Shown: positions 1-10,614, numbered from the stretch's first letter. The stretch: DNA of 64,000 nt from Humibacillus xanthopallidus (GCF_006717145.1 NZ_VFQF01000001.1:186001-250000); one strand, 5' to 3'. Translations and numbers: made by a program. The notes: a model not told the origin generated them from the letters alone.

Positions 1-1243
<1,243 letters not shown>

Positions 1244-1299
1244 CAGCCCGGTGAGGAAACGCTGGAGCGCCAGCGACCGAGGCCCGGAGCCGGGCGCGG

Positions 1300-1364
1300 A
1301 AGCGGGTGCATAGGCTCCGCTCGCTGACAGTGCGCAAGCGGGCGCGTAGGCTCCGCTCGCTGAC
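1300..1364. repeat. Two-copy 29-bp direct repeat after ilvC
   Basis: Two copies of a 29-bp unit (1300-1328 and 1336-1364) differ at two positions and are 36 bp apart. Each ends in GGCTCCGCTCGCTGAC. They lie between ilvC and its terminator. No coding sense was found. They may be remnants of a dispersed GC-rich intergenic repeat. Confidence 0.7.
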
Positions 1365-1382
1365 GTCACACTGCACGGCTTG

Positions 1383-1419
1383 GGAGGCCGGCCGCCCGTT
1401 CGTGGGGCGGCCGGCCTCC
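1383..1419. terminator. Bidirectional hairpin terminator between ilvC and the SDR gene
   Basis: A perfect 15-bp inverted repeat (1383-1397 with 1405-1419, arm GGAGGCCGGCCGCCC) has a 7-nt loop and lies between two convergent genes. There is no T-run, which is common for actinobacterial terminators. Its stop-side position for both genes supports a shared terminator. Confidence 0.75.
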
Positions 1420-1423
1420 GTCG

Positions 1424-2176
1424 TCAGTGCGGCAGACCGCTCGCGAGCCACTCGGAGAACGTGCGGCCACCGATCTGGGCTGCACCGGGGGAGGGCACGT
1501 TGCGCTGCTCGGCGAAGGCCCGCATGGCCCGGGTGAGCGCCGGCACCCGGACGACCCGGGGAGCCGAGGCGCCGCGCTGAGCGCGCAGCAATGTCGCGAC
1601 CTGCGGCAGCGTCAGCACCTCGGGCCCGGCCACGTCGGTCGCGCGGGCGTATGCCGCCGGGCGGGGCCCCAGCGCGAGGTCGGCGAGCCGCTCGGCGACG
1701 AAGTCGGTGTCGACGGACTGGAATGCCAGCTCACCGAGGGTCACGGTCAGCGGGCCGAAGGAGAGGCGTTGCGCGAAAGACGCTGCGAGGGAATGGAACT
1801 GGGTCGCGCGCAGCACCGTTGCTGACCCGCCGGCCGCAGCGATCGCCTTCTCTGCTCGCAGCTTCCGCCGGTAGTAGGTGAGCGGGTGGTCGTCGATGCC
1901 GACGATCGAGATGTGGACGAGGTGCACGTCGTGCGCTGTGGCCGCGTCGGCGAGGAGGCGCGTGCCGTAGACGGTGACCCAGTCGCCTTGTGACGGGTCG
2001 TCGGCGCAGTGGACGACTGACTGGGCGCCCCCCAGCACCGCCTCGAGCCCGTCGCCCGAGACGAGGTCGACGCCCGTCCGCCGGCTCGCGGGCACCACCT
2101 CGTGCCCGCGGCCCGTCAGCTCCCGGACCACCCGCGCACCCAGATCACCGGCCGCACCCGTGACGACGACTCTCAT
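1424..2176 (-). CDS. NAD(P)-binding atypical SDR (NmrA/epimerase-like) protein
   Basis: The 250-residue product begins MRVVVTGAAGDLGARVV, a TGxxGxxG-type Rossmann motif typical of atypical short-chain dehydrogenases of the NmrA/epimerase group. It continues with the region YYRRKLRAEKAI, where the YxxxK pair would fall. Such proteins are nucleotide-sugar epimerase or quinone-reductase-like, and the substrate cannot be told from sequence. The frame is open upstream to 2284, but the Rossmann motif starts at the ATG at 2174-2176, so that start was chosen. It is convergent with ilvC and divergent from serA. An octamer at 1649 falls in the gene and encodes Ala-Tyr. Confidence 0.8.
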   Translation of the reverse strand: MRVVVTGAAGDLGARVVRELTGRGHEVVPASRRTGVDLVSGDGLEAVLGGAQSVVHCADDPSQGDWVTVYGTRLLADAATAHDVHLVHISIVGIDDHPLTYYRRKLRAEKAIAAAGGSATVLRATQFHSLAASFAQRLSFGPLTVTLGELAFQSVDTDFVAERLADLALGPRPAAYARATDVAGPEVLTLPQVATLLRAQRGASAPRVVRVPALTRAMRAFAEQRNVPSPGAAQIGGRTFSEWLASGLPH

Positions 2177-2322
2177 GGCCTCACGGTAGTCCGGCGACGG
2201 CTCGGCGGGACCGCTATGACGGTGCCGAGCTAACGCCGGCGTTCCGGCATACGGGATGGTCGGTCCACGGGCTGATATCCGCACCGGGGGGCGTGGCGCT
2301 GTTCACATGGTGGTTACACGTC

Positions 2323-2351
2323 GTGATATCGCGAGCCGGAGCGCCTAGACT
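2323..2351 (+). promoter_or_regulatory. Likely sigma-A-type promoter of serA
   Basis: A -35-like GTGATA (2323-2328) lies 17 bp from a -10-like TAGACT (2346-2351), each matching four of six consensus bases. It would give an untranslated leader of about 75 nt before serA. This is inference from spacing and position only. Confidence 0.45.
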
Positions 2352-2434
2352 CGCCGGGGCACATCGCGGTGCCTCCGACGGCCCGCGCCCGGACCAGTGT
2401 GCGGGCCCCGCACCCGTCCGGAAGGGATCCCCCT

Positions 2435-4018
2435 GTGAGCAAGCCCGTTGTCCTCATCGCCGAAGAGCTGTCGCCCGCCACGATCGAGGCGCTCGGACCC
2501 GACTTCGAGGTCCGCTCGGCCGATGGAGCCAACCGCGAGGAGCTCCTCCCCGCGCTCGCCGACGTCGACGCGGTGCTGATCCGCTCGGCCACCAAGATGG
2601 ACGCCGAGGCGATCGCCGCGGCCAAGAACCTCAAGGTCATCGCCCGCGCCGGTGTCGGCCTCGACAACGTCGACGTGCAGTCGGCGACGCAGGCCGGTGT
2701 CATGGTCGTCAACGCGCCGACCTCCAACATCACCTCCGCCGCCGAGCTCGCCGTGGGCCTGCTCCTGGCGACGGCTCGCAACATCGCCCCCGCCAACCAG
2801 GCCCTCAAGGGCGGCGCGTGGAAGCGCAGCAAGTACTCCGGCGTCGAGCTGCTCGACAAGACCGTCGGCGTCGTCGGCCTCGGCCGCATCGGCGCCCTCG
2901 TCGCCGAGCGGCTCAAGGGCTTCGGCATGAAGATCGTCGCCTACGACCCCTACGCCTCGCCCGCCAAGGCCGGCCAGCTCGGTGCCCAGCTCGTGAGCCT
3001 CGACGAGCTGCTCGCGCAGTCCGACTTCATCACGGTGCACCTGCCCAAGACCCCCGAGACCCTCGGCCTCATCGGCGAGGACGCCCTCTCGAAGGTCAAG
3101 CCGTCGGTGCGCATCGTCAACGCGGCCCGAGGCGGCATCGTCGACGAGGCCGCGCTCGCCCGCGCCATCGCCGAGGGCCGCGTGGCCGGCGCCGGCATCG
3201 ACGTCTTCGTCACCGAGCCGACGACCGAGTCGCCGCTCTTCGAGCACGAGTCCGTCGTCGTGACGCCGCACCTCGGCGCCTCGACCGACGAGGCCCAGGA
3301 GAAGGCCGGCATCGCCGTCGCCAAGTCGGTGCGCCTCGCCCTCGGCGGCGAGCTCGTGCCCGACGCCGTCAACGTCAGCAGCGGCTTCATCGCCGAGGAG
3401 GTGCGTCCCGGCATCGCCCTCGTGGAGAAGCTCGGTCGCATGTTCACCGCCATCGCCGGTGCCGTGCCCGCCCAGCTCGACGTCGACGTGCGCGGCGAGA
3501 TCACGGCGCACGACGTCAGCGTGTGGAAGCTCGTCGCGCTCAAGGGCCTGTTCACCGATGTCGTCGAGGACTCCGTCACCTACGTCAACGCCCCGGTGCT
3601 CGCCGAGCAGCGCGGTGTCGTGGTGCGCCTCGTGACCGACCCCGACTCGGGCGACTTCCGCAACGTCACGACGCTGCGCGGCACGCTCGCCGACGGCACG
3701 GTCGTCTCCGTCTCCGGCACGCTCACCGGCCCGAAGATGGTCGAGAAGCTCGTCGGCGTGGGCGGCTACGACCTCGAGGTGCCGCTGTCGGACCACATGC
3801 TCGTCTTCGAGTACTCCGACCGCCCCGGCGTCATCGGCAACGTCGGCCGCATCCTCGGCGACGCCGGCATCAACATCGGTGGCATGCAGGTCTCGCGCCA
3901 GGGCGACCACGCGATCGGCGTGCTCAACGTCGACAGCGCGGTGCCGCAGGCTCTCACCGCCTCGCTGAGCGAGGCCATCGACGCGACGACGTTCTCGGTC
4001 ATCGACCTGCGCGCCTGA
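2435..4018 (+). CDS. serA: D-3-phosphoglycerate dehydrogenase
   Basis: This enzyme oxidises 3-phosphoglycerate to 3-phosphohydroxypyruvate, the first step of phosphorylated serine synthesis. The protein is 527 residues, the long actinobacterial form. It has a catalytic and NAD-binding part (GLGRIG near residue 147, then the dehydrogenase signature), an intervening allosteric substrate-binding domain, and a C-terminal ACT domain starting near EYSDRPGVIGNVG that should bind serine. The GTG start at 2435 begins MSKPVVLIAEEL and has GGAAGGGA upstream; the frame is open back to 2369 without a better site. A large octamer-based hairpin follows directly. Confidence 0.96.
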   Translation: MSKPVVLIAEELSPATIEALGPDFEVRSADGANREELLPALADVDAVLIRSATKMDAEAIAAAKNLKVIARAGVGLDNVDVQSATQAGVMVVNAPTSNITSAAELAVGLLLATARNIAPANQALKGGAWKRSKYSGVELLDKTVGVVGLGRIGALVAERLKGFGMKIVAYDPYASPAKAGQLGAQLVSLDELLAQSDFITVHLPKTPETLGLIGEDALSKVKPSVRIVNAARGGIVDEAALARAIAEGRVAGAGIDVFVTEPTTESPLFEHESVVVTPHLGASTDEAQEKAGIAVAKSVRLALGGELVPDAVNVSSGFIAEEVRPGIALVEKLGRMFTAIAGAVPAQLDVDVRGEITAHDVSVWKLVALKGLFTDVVEDSVTYVNAPVLAEQRGVVVRLVTDPDSGDFRNVTTLRGTLADGTVVSVSGTLTGPKMVEKLVGVGGYDLEVPLSDHMLVFEYSDRPGVIGNVGRILGDAGINIGGMQVSRQGDHAIGVLNVDSAVPQALTASLSEAIDATTFSVIDLRA

Positions 4019-4042
4019 GCGCCGGGGCGAGCGCCCCATCCC

Positions 4043-4092
4043 GTATGCCGCTGGGCCGGCACCCACGATCGGGTGCCGGCCCAGCGGCATAC
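4043..4092. terminator. Long perfect hairpin after serA built from two inverted CGGCATAC octamers
   Basis: A perfect 22-bp inverted repeat (4043-4064 and 4071-4092) with a 6-nt loop follows the serA stop by 24 bp. The outer 8 bp of each arm are the over-represented octamer, GTATGCCG on the left and CGGCATAC on the right. The inner stem is CTGGGCCGGCACCC. It has no T-run but should fold very stably, so terminator function is likely. The use of an inverted pair of a genome-wide word as a terminator recalls uptake-sequence pairs in Neisseria and Haemophilus. Confidence 0.8.
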
Positions 4093-4187
4093 CGGCGCGG
4101 TCGGTTTCCGGACGTGGCGAGCGGAGCCGGACCGAAGGGGGACGAACGGCCCTGTGGCCGGACCCGCGACCGGTCGACGCTGGAGGC

Positions 4188-5093
4188 ATGGGATCTGTCA
4201 TCACGGCCGAAGGGCTGACCAAGGCGTTCGGTGACACCGTCGCGCTGCGCGACCTCACGCTCGAGGTCGAGTCGGGAGAGGTGTTCGGTTATCTCGGGCC
4301 GAACGGCGCCGGCAAGACGACGACGCTGCGGCTCATCATGGGGCTCATCAGACCGACCCGGGGCAGCGTCAGCGTGCTCGGGATGGACGCCTGGCGTGAC
4401 GCAGTGCCGATCCACGCACGTGTCGGCTACGTGCCGGGTGAGCTCGTGCTCTATGACCGCCTGACGGGCTACGACCACGTCGACTACCTCGCGGCGCTCC
4501 GCGGCAGTGCCCGGCCGGCCCGCGTCGAGCAGCTCGCCGAGCAGCTCGACCTCGACCTGCGCCGGCCGGCGCGCGAGCTGTCGCGCGGCAACCGGCAGAA
4601 GGTGGCGCTCGTGCTCGCCCTCATGAACGAGCCGGAGCTGCTCGTGCTCGACGAGCCGACCGGCGGGCTCGACCCGATGGTCCAGCGGACCGTCCAGGGG
4701 CTCATCCTCGACCACGCCGCCGGGGGAGGAGCGGTCCTGCTGAGCTCGCACGTGCTCGGCGAGGTGCAGCGCGTGGCCAGCCGCATCGGGGTGCTGAGGG
4801 CAGGTCGCCTCGTGGCCGTGGAGCGACTGGACGACCTGCGGGCCAAGTCGCTGCACCACGTCGAGGTGCAGTTCGCCGACACGGTGCCTGCGGCCATCCT
4901 CGACCCGGTGCCGGATCTGCGCGACGTGGTCGTCGACGGGCCGAGCCTGCGGTGCAGCGCCCCCCAGTCGTCGCTCGACGCCGTCCTCAAGGTGGTGAGC
5001 GCCCACCCCGTCGTCGACTTCGCCTGCGCGGAGGCCGAGCTCGAGGAGACCTTCCTCGCTTACTACGGAGCAGGTGAGACCGATGCTGCGTGA
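4188..5093 (+). CDS. ABC exporter ATP-binding protein
   Basis: This 301-residue ATPase shows Walker A GPNGAGKTT (about residues 37-45), the signature LSRGNRQKV, Walker B LLVLDEPTGGLDP and the switch histidine in SSHVLGE. That architecture belongs to the ABC-2/drug-exporter group (CcmA/YadG-like). It would power the permease encoded next. The ATG at 4188 has GGAGG seven bases upstream. The stop overlaps the permease start, so the two are translationally coupled. The exported substrate is unknown; antibiotic or lipid export is a family-level guess. Confidence 0.92.
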   Translation: MGSVITAEGLTKAFGDTVALRDLTLEVESGEVFGYLGPNGAGKTTTLRLIMGLIRPTRGSVSVLGMDAWRDAVPIHARVGYVPGELVLYDRLTGYDHVDYLAALRGSARPARVEQLAEQLDLDLRRPARELSRGNRQKVALVLALMNEPELLVLDEPTGGLDPMVQRTVQGLILDHAAGGGAVLLSSHVLGEVQRVASRIGVLRAGRLVAVERLDDLRAKSLHHVEVQFADTVPAAILDPVPDLRDVVVDGPSLRCSAPQSSLDAVLKVVSAHPVVDFACAEAELEETFLAYYGAGETDAA

Positions 5094-5883
5094 CATCACG
5101 ACCAAGACGCTGAGGGACCAGGGGCGGGCCTTCGCCGGGTGGGGTGTGGCGATCGTGCTGCTCGTCGCGATGTACGTCGCGATCTGGCCGAGCATGCGCG
5201 ACCAGCCCGCGATGTCGGACTTCATCGACCAGATGCCGGAGGCGTTCCGCAACCTCTTCGCCACCGCGGGAGCCGACATGTCGACCCCCGTCGGCTACCT
5301 CCAGATCGAGCTCCTCTCGTTCATGGCACCGATCCTCGTCATCCTCTACGCCGTCACCGCCGGGTCGGCGGCGGTCGCCGGGGAGGAGGGCCGCCGGACC
5401 CTCGACCTGCTCGTCACCGCACCGGTCAGCCGTCGGCGCATCGTCCTCGAGAAGACGGCCGCCATGGTCGTCGGCACCGTGGGGCTCTCAGCCCTGCTCG
5501 GTCTCGCCCTCGTCGTCGAGGGCCGGTTCGCCGACATGAACCTGCCCGTCGGCGATGTCGCCGCCGCCATGCTGCACCTCGCCCTGCTCGGCCTCGTCTT
5601 CGGCGGAGTGGCGCTCGCGGTCGGGTGCGTCACCGGGCAGGCCGGCCTGAGCAAGGGCATCGCCGCCGTCCTCGCCGTCGTCACCTACATCGTCAACGGC
5701 CTCGGCGCCATGGTCTCGTGGCTCGAGCCGCTCCAGCGCTACTCGCCCTTCTACCAGTACGCCGCTCATGACCCGCTGCGCCACGGGGTGTCGTGGCCGG
5801 CGGTCGTCGTGGCGCTCGTCACAGTGGTCGTGCTCGTCGTCGTCGCGGTCCTCGGCTTCGAACGGCGCGACGTGCGCAGCTGA
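5083..5883 (+). CDS. ABC-2-type exporter permease
   Basis: This 266-residue hydrophobic protein has about six membrane segments (for example near VAIVLLVAMYVAIWP, FMAPILVILYAVTAG, and the C-terminal VVVALVTVVVLVVVAVLGF). The middle shows the EEGRRTLDLLVTAPVSRRRI coupling region typical of ABC-2 permeases. The ATG at 5083 overlaps the end of the ATPase gene by 11 bp and has GGAG at a suitable distance. An in-frame GTG at 5074 is possible but too close to that site. With the preceding ATPase it forms a complete two-gene exporter. Confidence 0.9.
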   Translation: MLRDITTKTLRDQGRAFAGWGVAIVLLVAMYVAIWPSMRDQPAMSDFIDQMPEAFRNLFATAGADMSTPVGYLQIELLSFMAPILVILYAVTAGSAAVAGEEGRRTLDLLVTAPVSRRRIVLEKTAAMVVGTVGLSALLGLALVVEGRFADMNLPVGDVAAAMLHLALLGLVFGGVALAVGCVTGQAGLSKGIAAVLAVVTYIVNGLGAMVSWLEPLQRYSPFYQYAAHDPLRHGVSWPAVVVALVTVVVLVVVAVLGFERRDVRS

Positions 5884-5971
5884 GCACGGAATCCGAGGTG
5901 CACAGCGGGGTCCGCTTGCGGATCCGTCGTGGAAGCGGCCGACACATGTCGGACACCGCGTCTCACGTGGT

Positions 5972-5994
5972 GGAAACCCCCTTTACCCGTAGTT
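5972..5994 (+). promoter_or_regulatory. Possible ECF-sigma promoter and nearby palindrome
   Basis: GGAAAC (5972-5977) and GTT (5992-5994) are spaced as in ECF-sigma promoters of actinobacteria (GGAAC then GTT). A 14-bp palindrome, CCGACA-ca-TGTCGG (5939-5952), lies just upstream and could bind a regulator. Both features precede the two short reading frames at 6017 and 6164. This is pattern matching only. Confidence 0.3.
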
Positions 5995-6016
5995 ACCGAG
6001 GCGTACCGTCGAAGAC

Positions 6017-6064
6017 ATGACGCGGCGGCTCGTACTCATCGCCAGCCGCGGCGAGTCCGGGTAG
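6017..6064 (+). CDS. Possible 15-residue upstream peptide
   Basis: An ATG at 6017 opens MTRRLVLIASRGESG and stops at 6062-6064. It sits 23 nt downstream of the possible ECF-type promoter and before a stretch with small hairpins (for example 6078-6092) that leads to the next small frame. It looks like a leader-peptide position, but no run of regulatory codons is obvious and the ribosome site is weak (GAAG). It may be only a chance frame. Confidence 0.25.
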   Translation: MTRRLVLIASRGESG

Positions 6065-6163
6065 TCAGCCACCTCGCCGCGGAGACCCCGCGTTGCCGGC
6101 TGACCGGTTCGCCCCGACAGGGGCTCGAGCCACCCGAGACCCAACCGACACCACGAAGGAGTG

Positions 6164-6250
6164 ATGACCATGAGCGACGATGCCATGGCCGCCCGCCAGG
6201 CGCTGCAGGAGTCCATGGACCTGCGCGACCAGGGCCACACCGAGGACTGA
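6164..6250 (+). CDS. Small acidic protein of 26-28 residues, unknown
   Basis: Two in-frame ATGs (6164, 6170) follow a good ribosome site GAAGGAG. They open a 28- or 26-residue frame reading MSDDAMAARQALQESMDLRD and ending QGHTED. The product is acidic, helix-prone and without membrane segment or cysteine. It has its own strong hairpin 10 bp after the stop, so the unit is a stand-alone transcript of about 300 nt. I do not recognise the family. A regulatory RNA carrying a chance frame is the main alternative. Confidence 0.45.
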   Translation: MTMSDDAMAARQALQESMDLRDQGHTED

Positions 6251-6260
6251 CCTCGCCGAC

Positions 6261-6287
6261 GAGCCCCCGCCACCTCGGCGGGGGCTC
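6261..6287 (+). terminator. Hairpin terminator of the small-protein unit
   Basis: A perfect 11-bp inverted repeat (GAGCCCCCGCC with its complement, 6261-6271 and 6277-6287) with a 5-nt loop lies 10 bp after the small frame. It separates that unit from the leuB promoter. Confidence 0.75.
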
Positions 6288-6369
6288 CGGCATTTCCCCG
6301 GAGCATCACCGCTCCACCACACCGCCGATCGATAAATGAGACGGCGATCCCACATCACAAGACGGGTTC

Positions 6370-6375
6370 TAGGCT
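6370..6375 (+). promoter_or_regulatory. Leaderless -10 element of leuB
   Basis: TAGGCT ends seven bases before the leuB ATG at 6382, so the predicted transcript starts at or next to the A of the ATG. No ribosome site precedes the gene. This is the standard leaderless arrangement in actinobacteria. Confidence 0.65.
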
Positions 6376-6381
6376 GAAATC

Positions 6382-7443
<1,062 letters not shown>

Positions 7444-7663
7444 TCCCACCGACCCGACCCCGACCCGGCCCCGACGCGACCCTGACGCCGACCGGCCGGG
7501 CCCGCCGGACGGCATACCCCCGCCAGGCGGCACGGGTGGCCGGGCGGCAGATGCCCGCCGGACGGCATACGGCCGGCCGGGCGGGCTGAGGTTACTTCTG
7601 CGTCTCACGATGTGGGCGATAGCCTGACGTCGAATCACCGCTGATCGCTCTGGAGGTTGTGCC

Positions 7664-8782
7664 ATGTCCACCGATGCCGCGAAGGCTGAGGCCCTGACGT
7701 TCGAGGTCACGCGACGGGAGGACACCACGTCCTCCGAGCGGATCGCCGAGATCCTCGTGAACCCCGGCTTCGGCAAGACCTTCACCGACCACATGGTCGT
7801 CGCGACGTGGACGGCCGACGGCGGGTGGGGCGACGCCAAGGTCAAGCCCTACGGTCCCTTCCAGCTCGACCCCGCGGCCGCCGTCCTGCACTACGCGCAG
7901 GAGATCTTCGAGGGGATGAAGGCCTACCGTCACGCCGACGGCTCGATCTGGACCTTCCGCCCCGAGGCGAACGCCGCCCGCTTCGCGCGCTCCGCACGAC
8001 GGCTCGCGCTGCCGGTGCTGTCCGAGGCCGACTTCATCGAGTCGCTGCGCCAGCTCGTCACCGTCGACCAGGAGTGGGTGCCGGCAGGTGATGCGGGCGA
8101 GAAGAGCCTCTACCTGCGCCCGTTCATGTTCGCCTCGGAGGCCTTCCTCGGGGTGAGGCCGGCCCAGCAGGTCACCTACTCCGTCATCGCCTCACCGGCG
8201 GGCGCCTACTTCTCCGGCGGCCTCAAGCCCGTGACGCTGTGGATCTCGACCGACTACGCCCGCGCGGGCGAGGGCGGCACGGGCGCGGCGAAGTGCGGCG
8301 GCAACTACGCCAGCTCGCTCGCCGGACAGCTCGAGGGTATCGAGCACGGCTGCGACCAGGCCGTCTTCCTCGACTCCTCGACGCACACCTACATCGAGGA
8401 GCTGGGCGGCATGAACCTCTTCCTCGTCACGAGGGACGGGCGCATCGTGACGCCCGAGCTGACGGGGTCGATCCTCGAGGGAGTCACCCGCAGCTCGATC
8501 CTCGAGATCGCCAAGGAGGAGGGCCTCGAGCCCGAGGAGCGCCGCATCCCCATCGAGGAGTGGAAGGAGGGGGCCGCGAGCGGCGAGATCGTCGAGATCT
8601 TCGCGTGCGGCACCGCCGCCGTCGTCACTCCCGTCGGCGAGCTGCGCTGGAACGGCGGCTCGGTCGACCACCGCCGCGAGGGCCACGTCGACCGCTACGC
8701 CGAGGCGATCCGGGCCAAGCTGCTCGACATCCAGTACGGCCGGGTCGAGGACACCCGCGGCTGGTTGACCCGCCTCGTCTGA
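7664..8782 (+). CDS. ilvE: Branched-chain amino acid aminotransferase
   Basis: IlvE is a fold-type IV PLP enzyme that moves the amino group between glutamate and the keto acids of valine, leucine and isoleucine. It has 372 residues, the usual length of the long (BCAT-type II) actinobacterial form. Visible motifs are EIFEGMKAYR near residue 85 and AAKCGGNYASS with the probable PLP lysine at about residue 210. The ATG at 7664 follows TGGAGGTTG. A TAGCCT at 7620-7625 may be the -10 element. The 220-bp gap upstream holds two octamers (7510, 7563) in a GC-rich stretch with no gene. Confidence 0.95.
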   Translation: MSTDAAKAEALTFEVTRREDTTSSERIAEILVNPGFGKTFTDHMVVATWTADGGWGDAKVKPYGPFQLDPAAAVLHYAQEIFEGMKAYRHADGSIWTFRPEANAARFARSARRLALPVLSEADFIESLRQLVTVDQEWVPAGDAGEKSLYLRPFMFASEAFLGVRPAQQVTYSVIASPAGAYFSGGLKPVTLWISTDYARAGEGGTGAAKCGGNYASSLAGQLEGIEHGCDQAVFLDSSTHTYIEELGGMNLFLVTRDGRIVTPELTGSILEGVTRSSILEIAKEEGLEPEERRIPIEEWKEGAASGEIVEIFACGTAAVVTPVGELRWNGGSVDHRREGHVDRYAEAIRAKLLDIQYGRVEDTRGWLTRLV

Positions 8783-8908
8783 CGACCTCGGTCCCGGGGC
8801 GGTGTGCCGGTTGCCGCAAAGGTCCGTCCCGGGGCCATTGGTTCGCTGAAGATCCCGATCTGTCCGCTCTTGCCCCTGTGAGGGCCCGGAAATCGGTGGT
8901 TCGAAGGT

Positions 8909-8938
8909 CTGTCCGAGCGGACAGCGCAGCAGTAGCAT
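8909..8938 (+). promoter_or_regulatory. Operator palindrome overlapping the permease promoter
   Basis: CTGTCCG-ag-CGGACAG (8909-8924) is a perfect 16-bp palindrome covering the expected -35 position of a promoter whose -10 is TAGCAT (8933-8938). A half site, CTGTCCGC, lies about 50 bp upstream. The FCD-family regulator encoded inside this cluster is the natural candidate to bind it, as a repressor released by a pathway metabolite. The link is inferred. Confidence 0.5.
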
Positions 8939-8979
8939 TCGGTTCGACTTCATACCGAAGACGAGTAGGAGTGCTGCAG

Positions 8980-10599
8980 ATGTCCCGTGTGACCGAACTC
9001 TCCGACGACGAACGCAAGCTCGCCGAGCTGGGCTACAAGCAGGAGCTCGACCGATCGTGGTCGGGGTTCTCGAACTTCGCGATCTCCTTCTCGATCATCT
9101 CGATCCTCGCGGGGTGCTTCACGACCTTCGGGGTCGGCTGGAACAACGGCGGGCCGGCGGCCATCTCGTGGGGCTGGCCGATCATCTCGCTCTTCATCCT
9201 CGTCATCGGCCTGTGCATGTCGGAGCTCGTCTCGGCCTACCCGACCTCCGGCGGCATCTACTGGTGGGCCTCGAAGCTCGGCGGCGTCAAGGCGGGCTAC
9301 TACACCGGCTGGCTCAACCTCATCGGGCTGCTCGCCATCGACGCCTCCGTCGCCTACGGCTGCGCGACCTTCCTCGACCTCGCGCTGAGCTCCTTCAGCG
9401 ACTCGTGGGCGGCCGGCTACAGCCTCGGCCGGGTCTTCGTCATCTTCATCGTCGTGCTCGTGCTCATGGCCCTGGTCAACATCTTCTCGGCCCACCTGCT
9501 CGCGATCCTCAACAACATCTCCGTGTGGTGGCACGTCATCGGCGCGACCGCCGTCGTCCTCATCCTCGTGTTCGTCCCGGACAACCACGCGTCCGCGTCG
9601 TCCGTGTTCACCCACACGATCAACAACACCGGTCTCTTCGGCGGCAGCACGAGCGGCATCGGCTTCCTGCTGTACATCCTGCCCCTCAGCGCGATCCTCA
9701 CGCAGTACACGATCACCGGCTACGACGCCTCCGCTCACCTCTCGGAGGAGACGAAGTCGGCCGCCAACGCTGCCGCCAAGGGCATCTGGCAGTCCATCGC
9801 CTACTCGGCCATCGGCGGCTGGATCCTCCTCCTGTCGTTCCTCTTCGCGGTCCAGGACGAGGCCGGCGTCACCAAGGCGGGCGGCGGCGTGGCGGCGATC
9901 TTCTCGCAGGCTCTCGGCAGCAAGTGGGGTGGGCTCGTGCTGCTCATCTCCGCAGTGGGGCAGTTCTTCTGCTCCGTGGCCTGCATGACGTCGACGACGC
10001 GCATGCTGTTCGCCTTCAGCCGCGACCGCGCCGTCCCCGGTGCGCAGTACTGGTCACGGCTCAACAAGAACAAGGTCCCGGTCTACGGCGTCATCGTCTC
10101 CGCCGTCATCGCCGTGCTCCTCACGCTCCCCGCCCTCATCGAGGTCGACATCAACGGCGCCCCGGTGCCGGTCGCCTTCTTCGCCGTGGTCTCGATCGGC
10201 GTCGTCGGCCTCTACGTCGCGTTCGCCATCCCGATCTGGTACCGCTGGCGGCTCGGAGACAAGTTCGTCCCCGGCTCGTGGACGCTGGGGTCGCGCTACA
10301 AGTGGATGGCGCCCATCGCCGTCGCGGAGATCGCGGTGACCTCGGTGGTCGCCCTCCTGCCGACGTCACTCGGCGGTATGCCGTTCACCCCCGACTTCGA
10401 GTGGAAGTACGTGAACTACACGCCGATCGTCGTGTTCGGCGCCCTCCTGCTGCTGTGGGTCGCCTGGCACGTGCGGGCCAAGCACTTCTTCACCGGCCCC
10501 AAGATGACCATCGACCTGCCGCCCGACGTCTCGTCGGCCGACGAGCTCGAGCTGGAGATGGAGGGGCGCACCGCCCACCAGCACAAGCCCGAGTCCTGA
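8980..10599 (+). CDS. APC-family amino acid/amine permease
   Basis: This 539-residue protein has about twelve hydrophobic segments. The N-terminal region GYKQELDRSWSGFSNFAISF followed by SIISILAGC is typical of the APC amino acid/polyamine/choline transporters (GABA/ethanolamine/putrescine permease-like). It would import the substrate of the downstream catabolic genes by cation symport. The ATG at 8980 has GTAGGAG upstream. The much longer open frame running back into ilvE is rejected because the family similarity begins here. It is the first gene of an eight-gene same-strand cluster. Confidence 0.9.
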   Translation: MSRVTELSDDERKLAELGYKQELDRSWSGFSNFAISFSIISILAGCFTTFGVGWNNGGPAAISWGWPIISLFILVIGLCMSELVSAYPTSGGIYWWASKLGGVKAGYYTGWLNLIGLLAIDASVAYGCATFLDLALSSFSDSWAAGYSLGRVFVIFIVVLVLMALVNIFSAHLLAILNNISVWWHVIGATAVVLILVFVPDNHASASSVFTHTINNTGLFGGSTSGIGFLLYILPLSAILTQYTITGYDASAHLSEETKSAANAAAKGIWQSIAYSAIGGWILLLSFLFAVQDEAGVTKAGGGVAAIFSQALGSKWGGLVLLISAVGQFFCSVACMTSTTRMLFAFSRDRAVPGAQYWSRLNKNKVPVYGVIVSAVIAVLLTLPALIEVDINGAPVPVAFFAVVSIGVVGLYVAFAIPIWYRWRLGDKFVPGSWTLGSRYKWMAPIAVAEIAVTSVVALLPTSLGGMPFTPDFEWKYVNYTPIVVFGALLLLWVAWHVRAKHFFTGPKMTIDLPPDVSSADELELEMEGRTAHQHKPES

Positions 10600-10614
10600 C
10601 CGACCGGCACACGC

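Noticed and set aside
2345-4258. 637-codon open frame antisense to serA
   Set aside because: It mirrors the GC-rich third codon positions of serA, is rich in Arg/Gly/Asp/His with no domain, and serA itself is certain.
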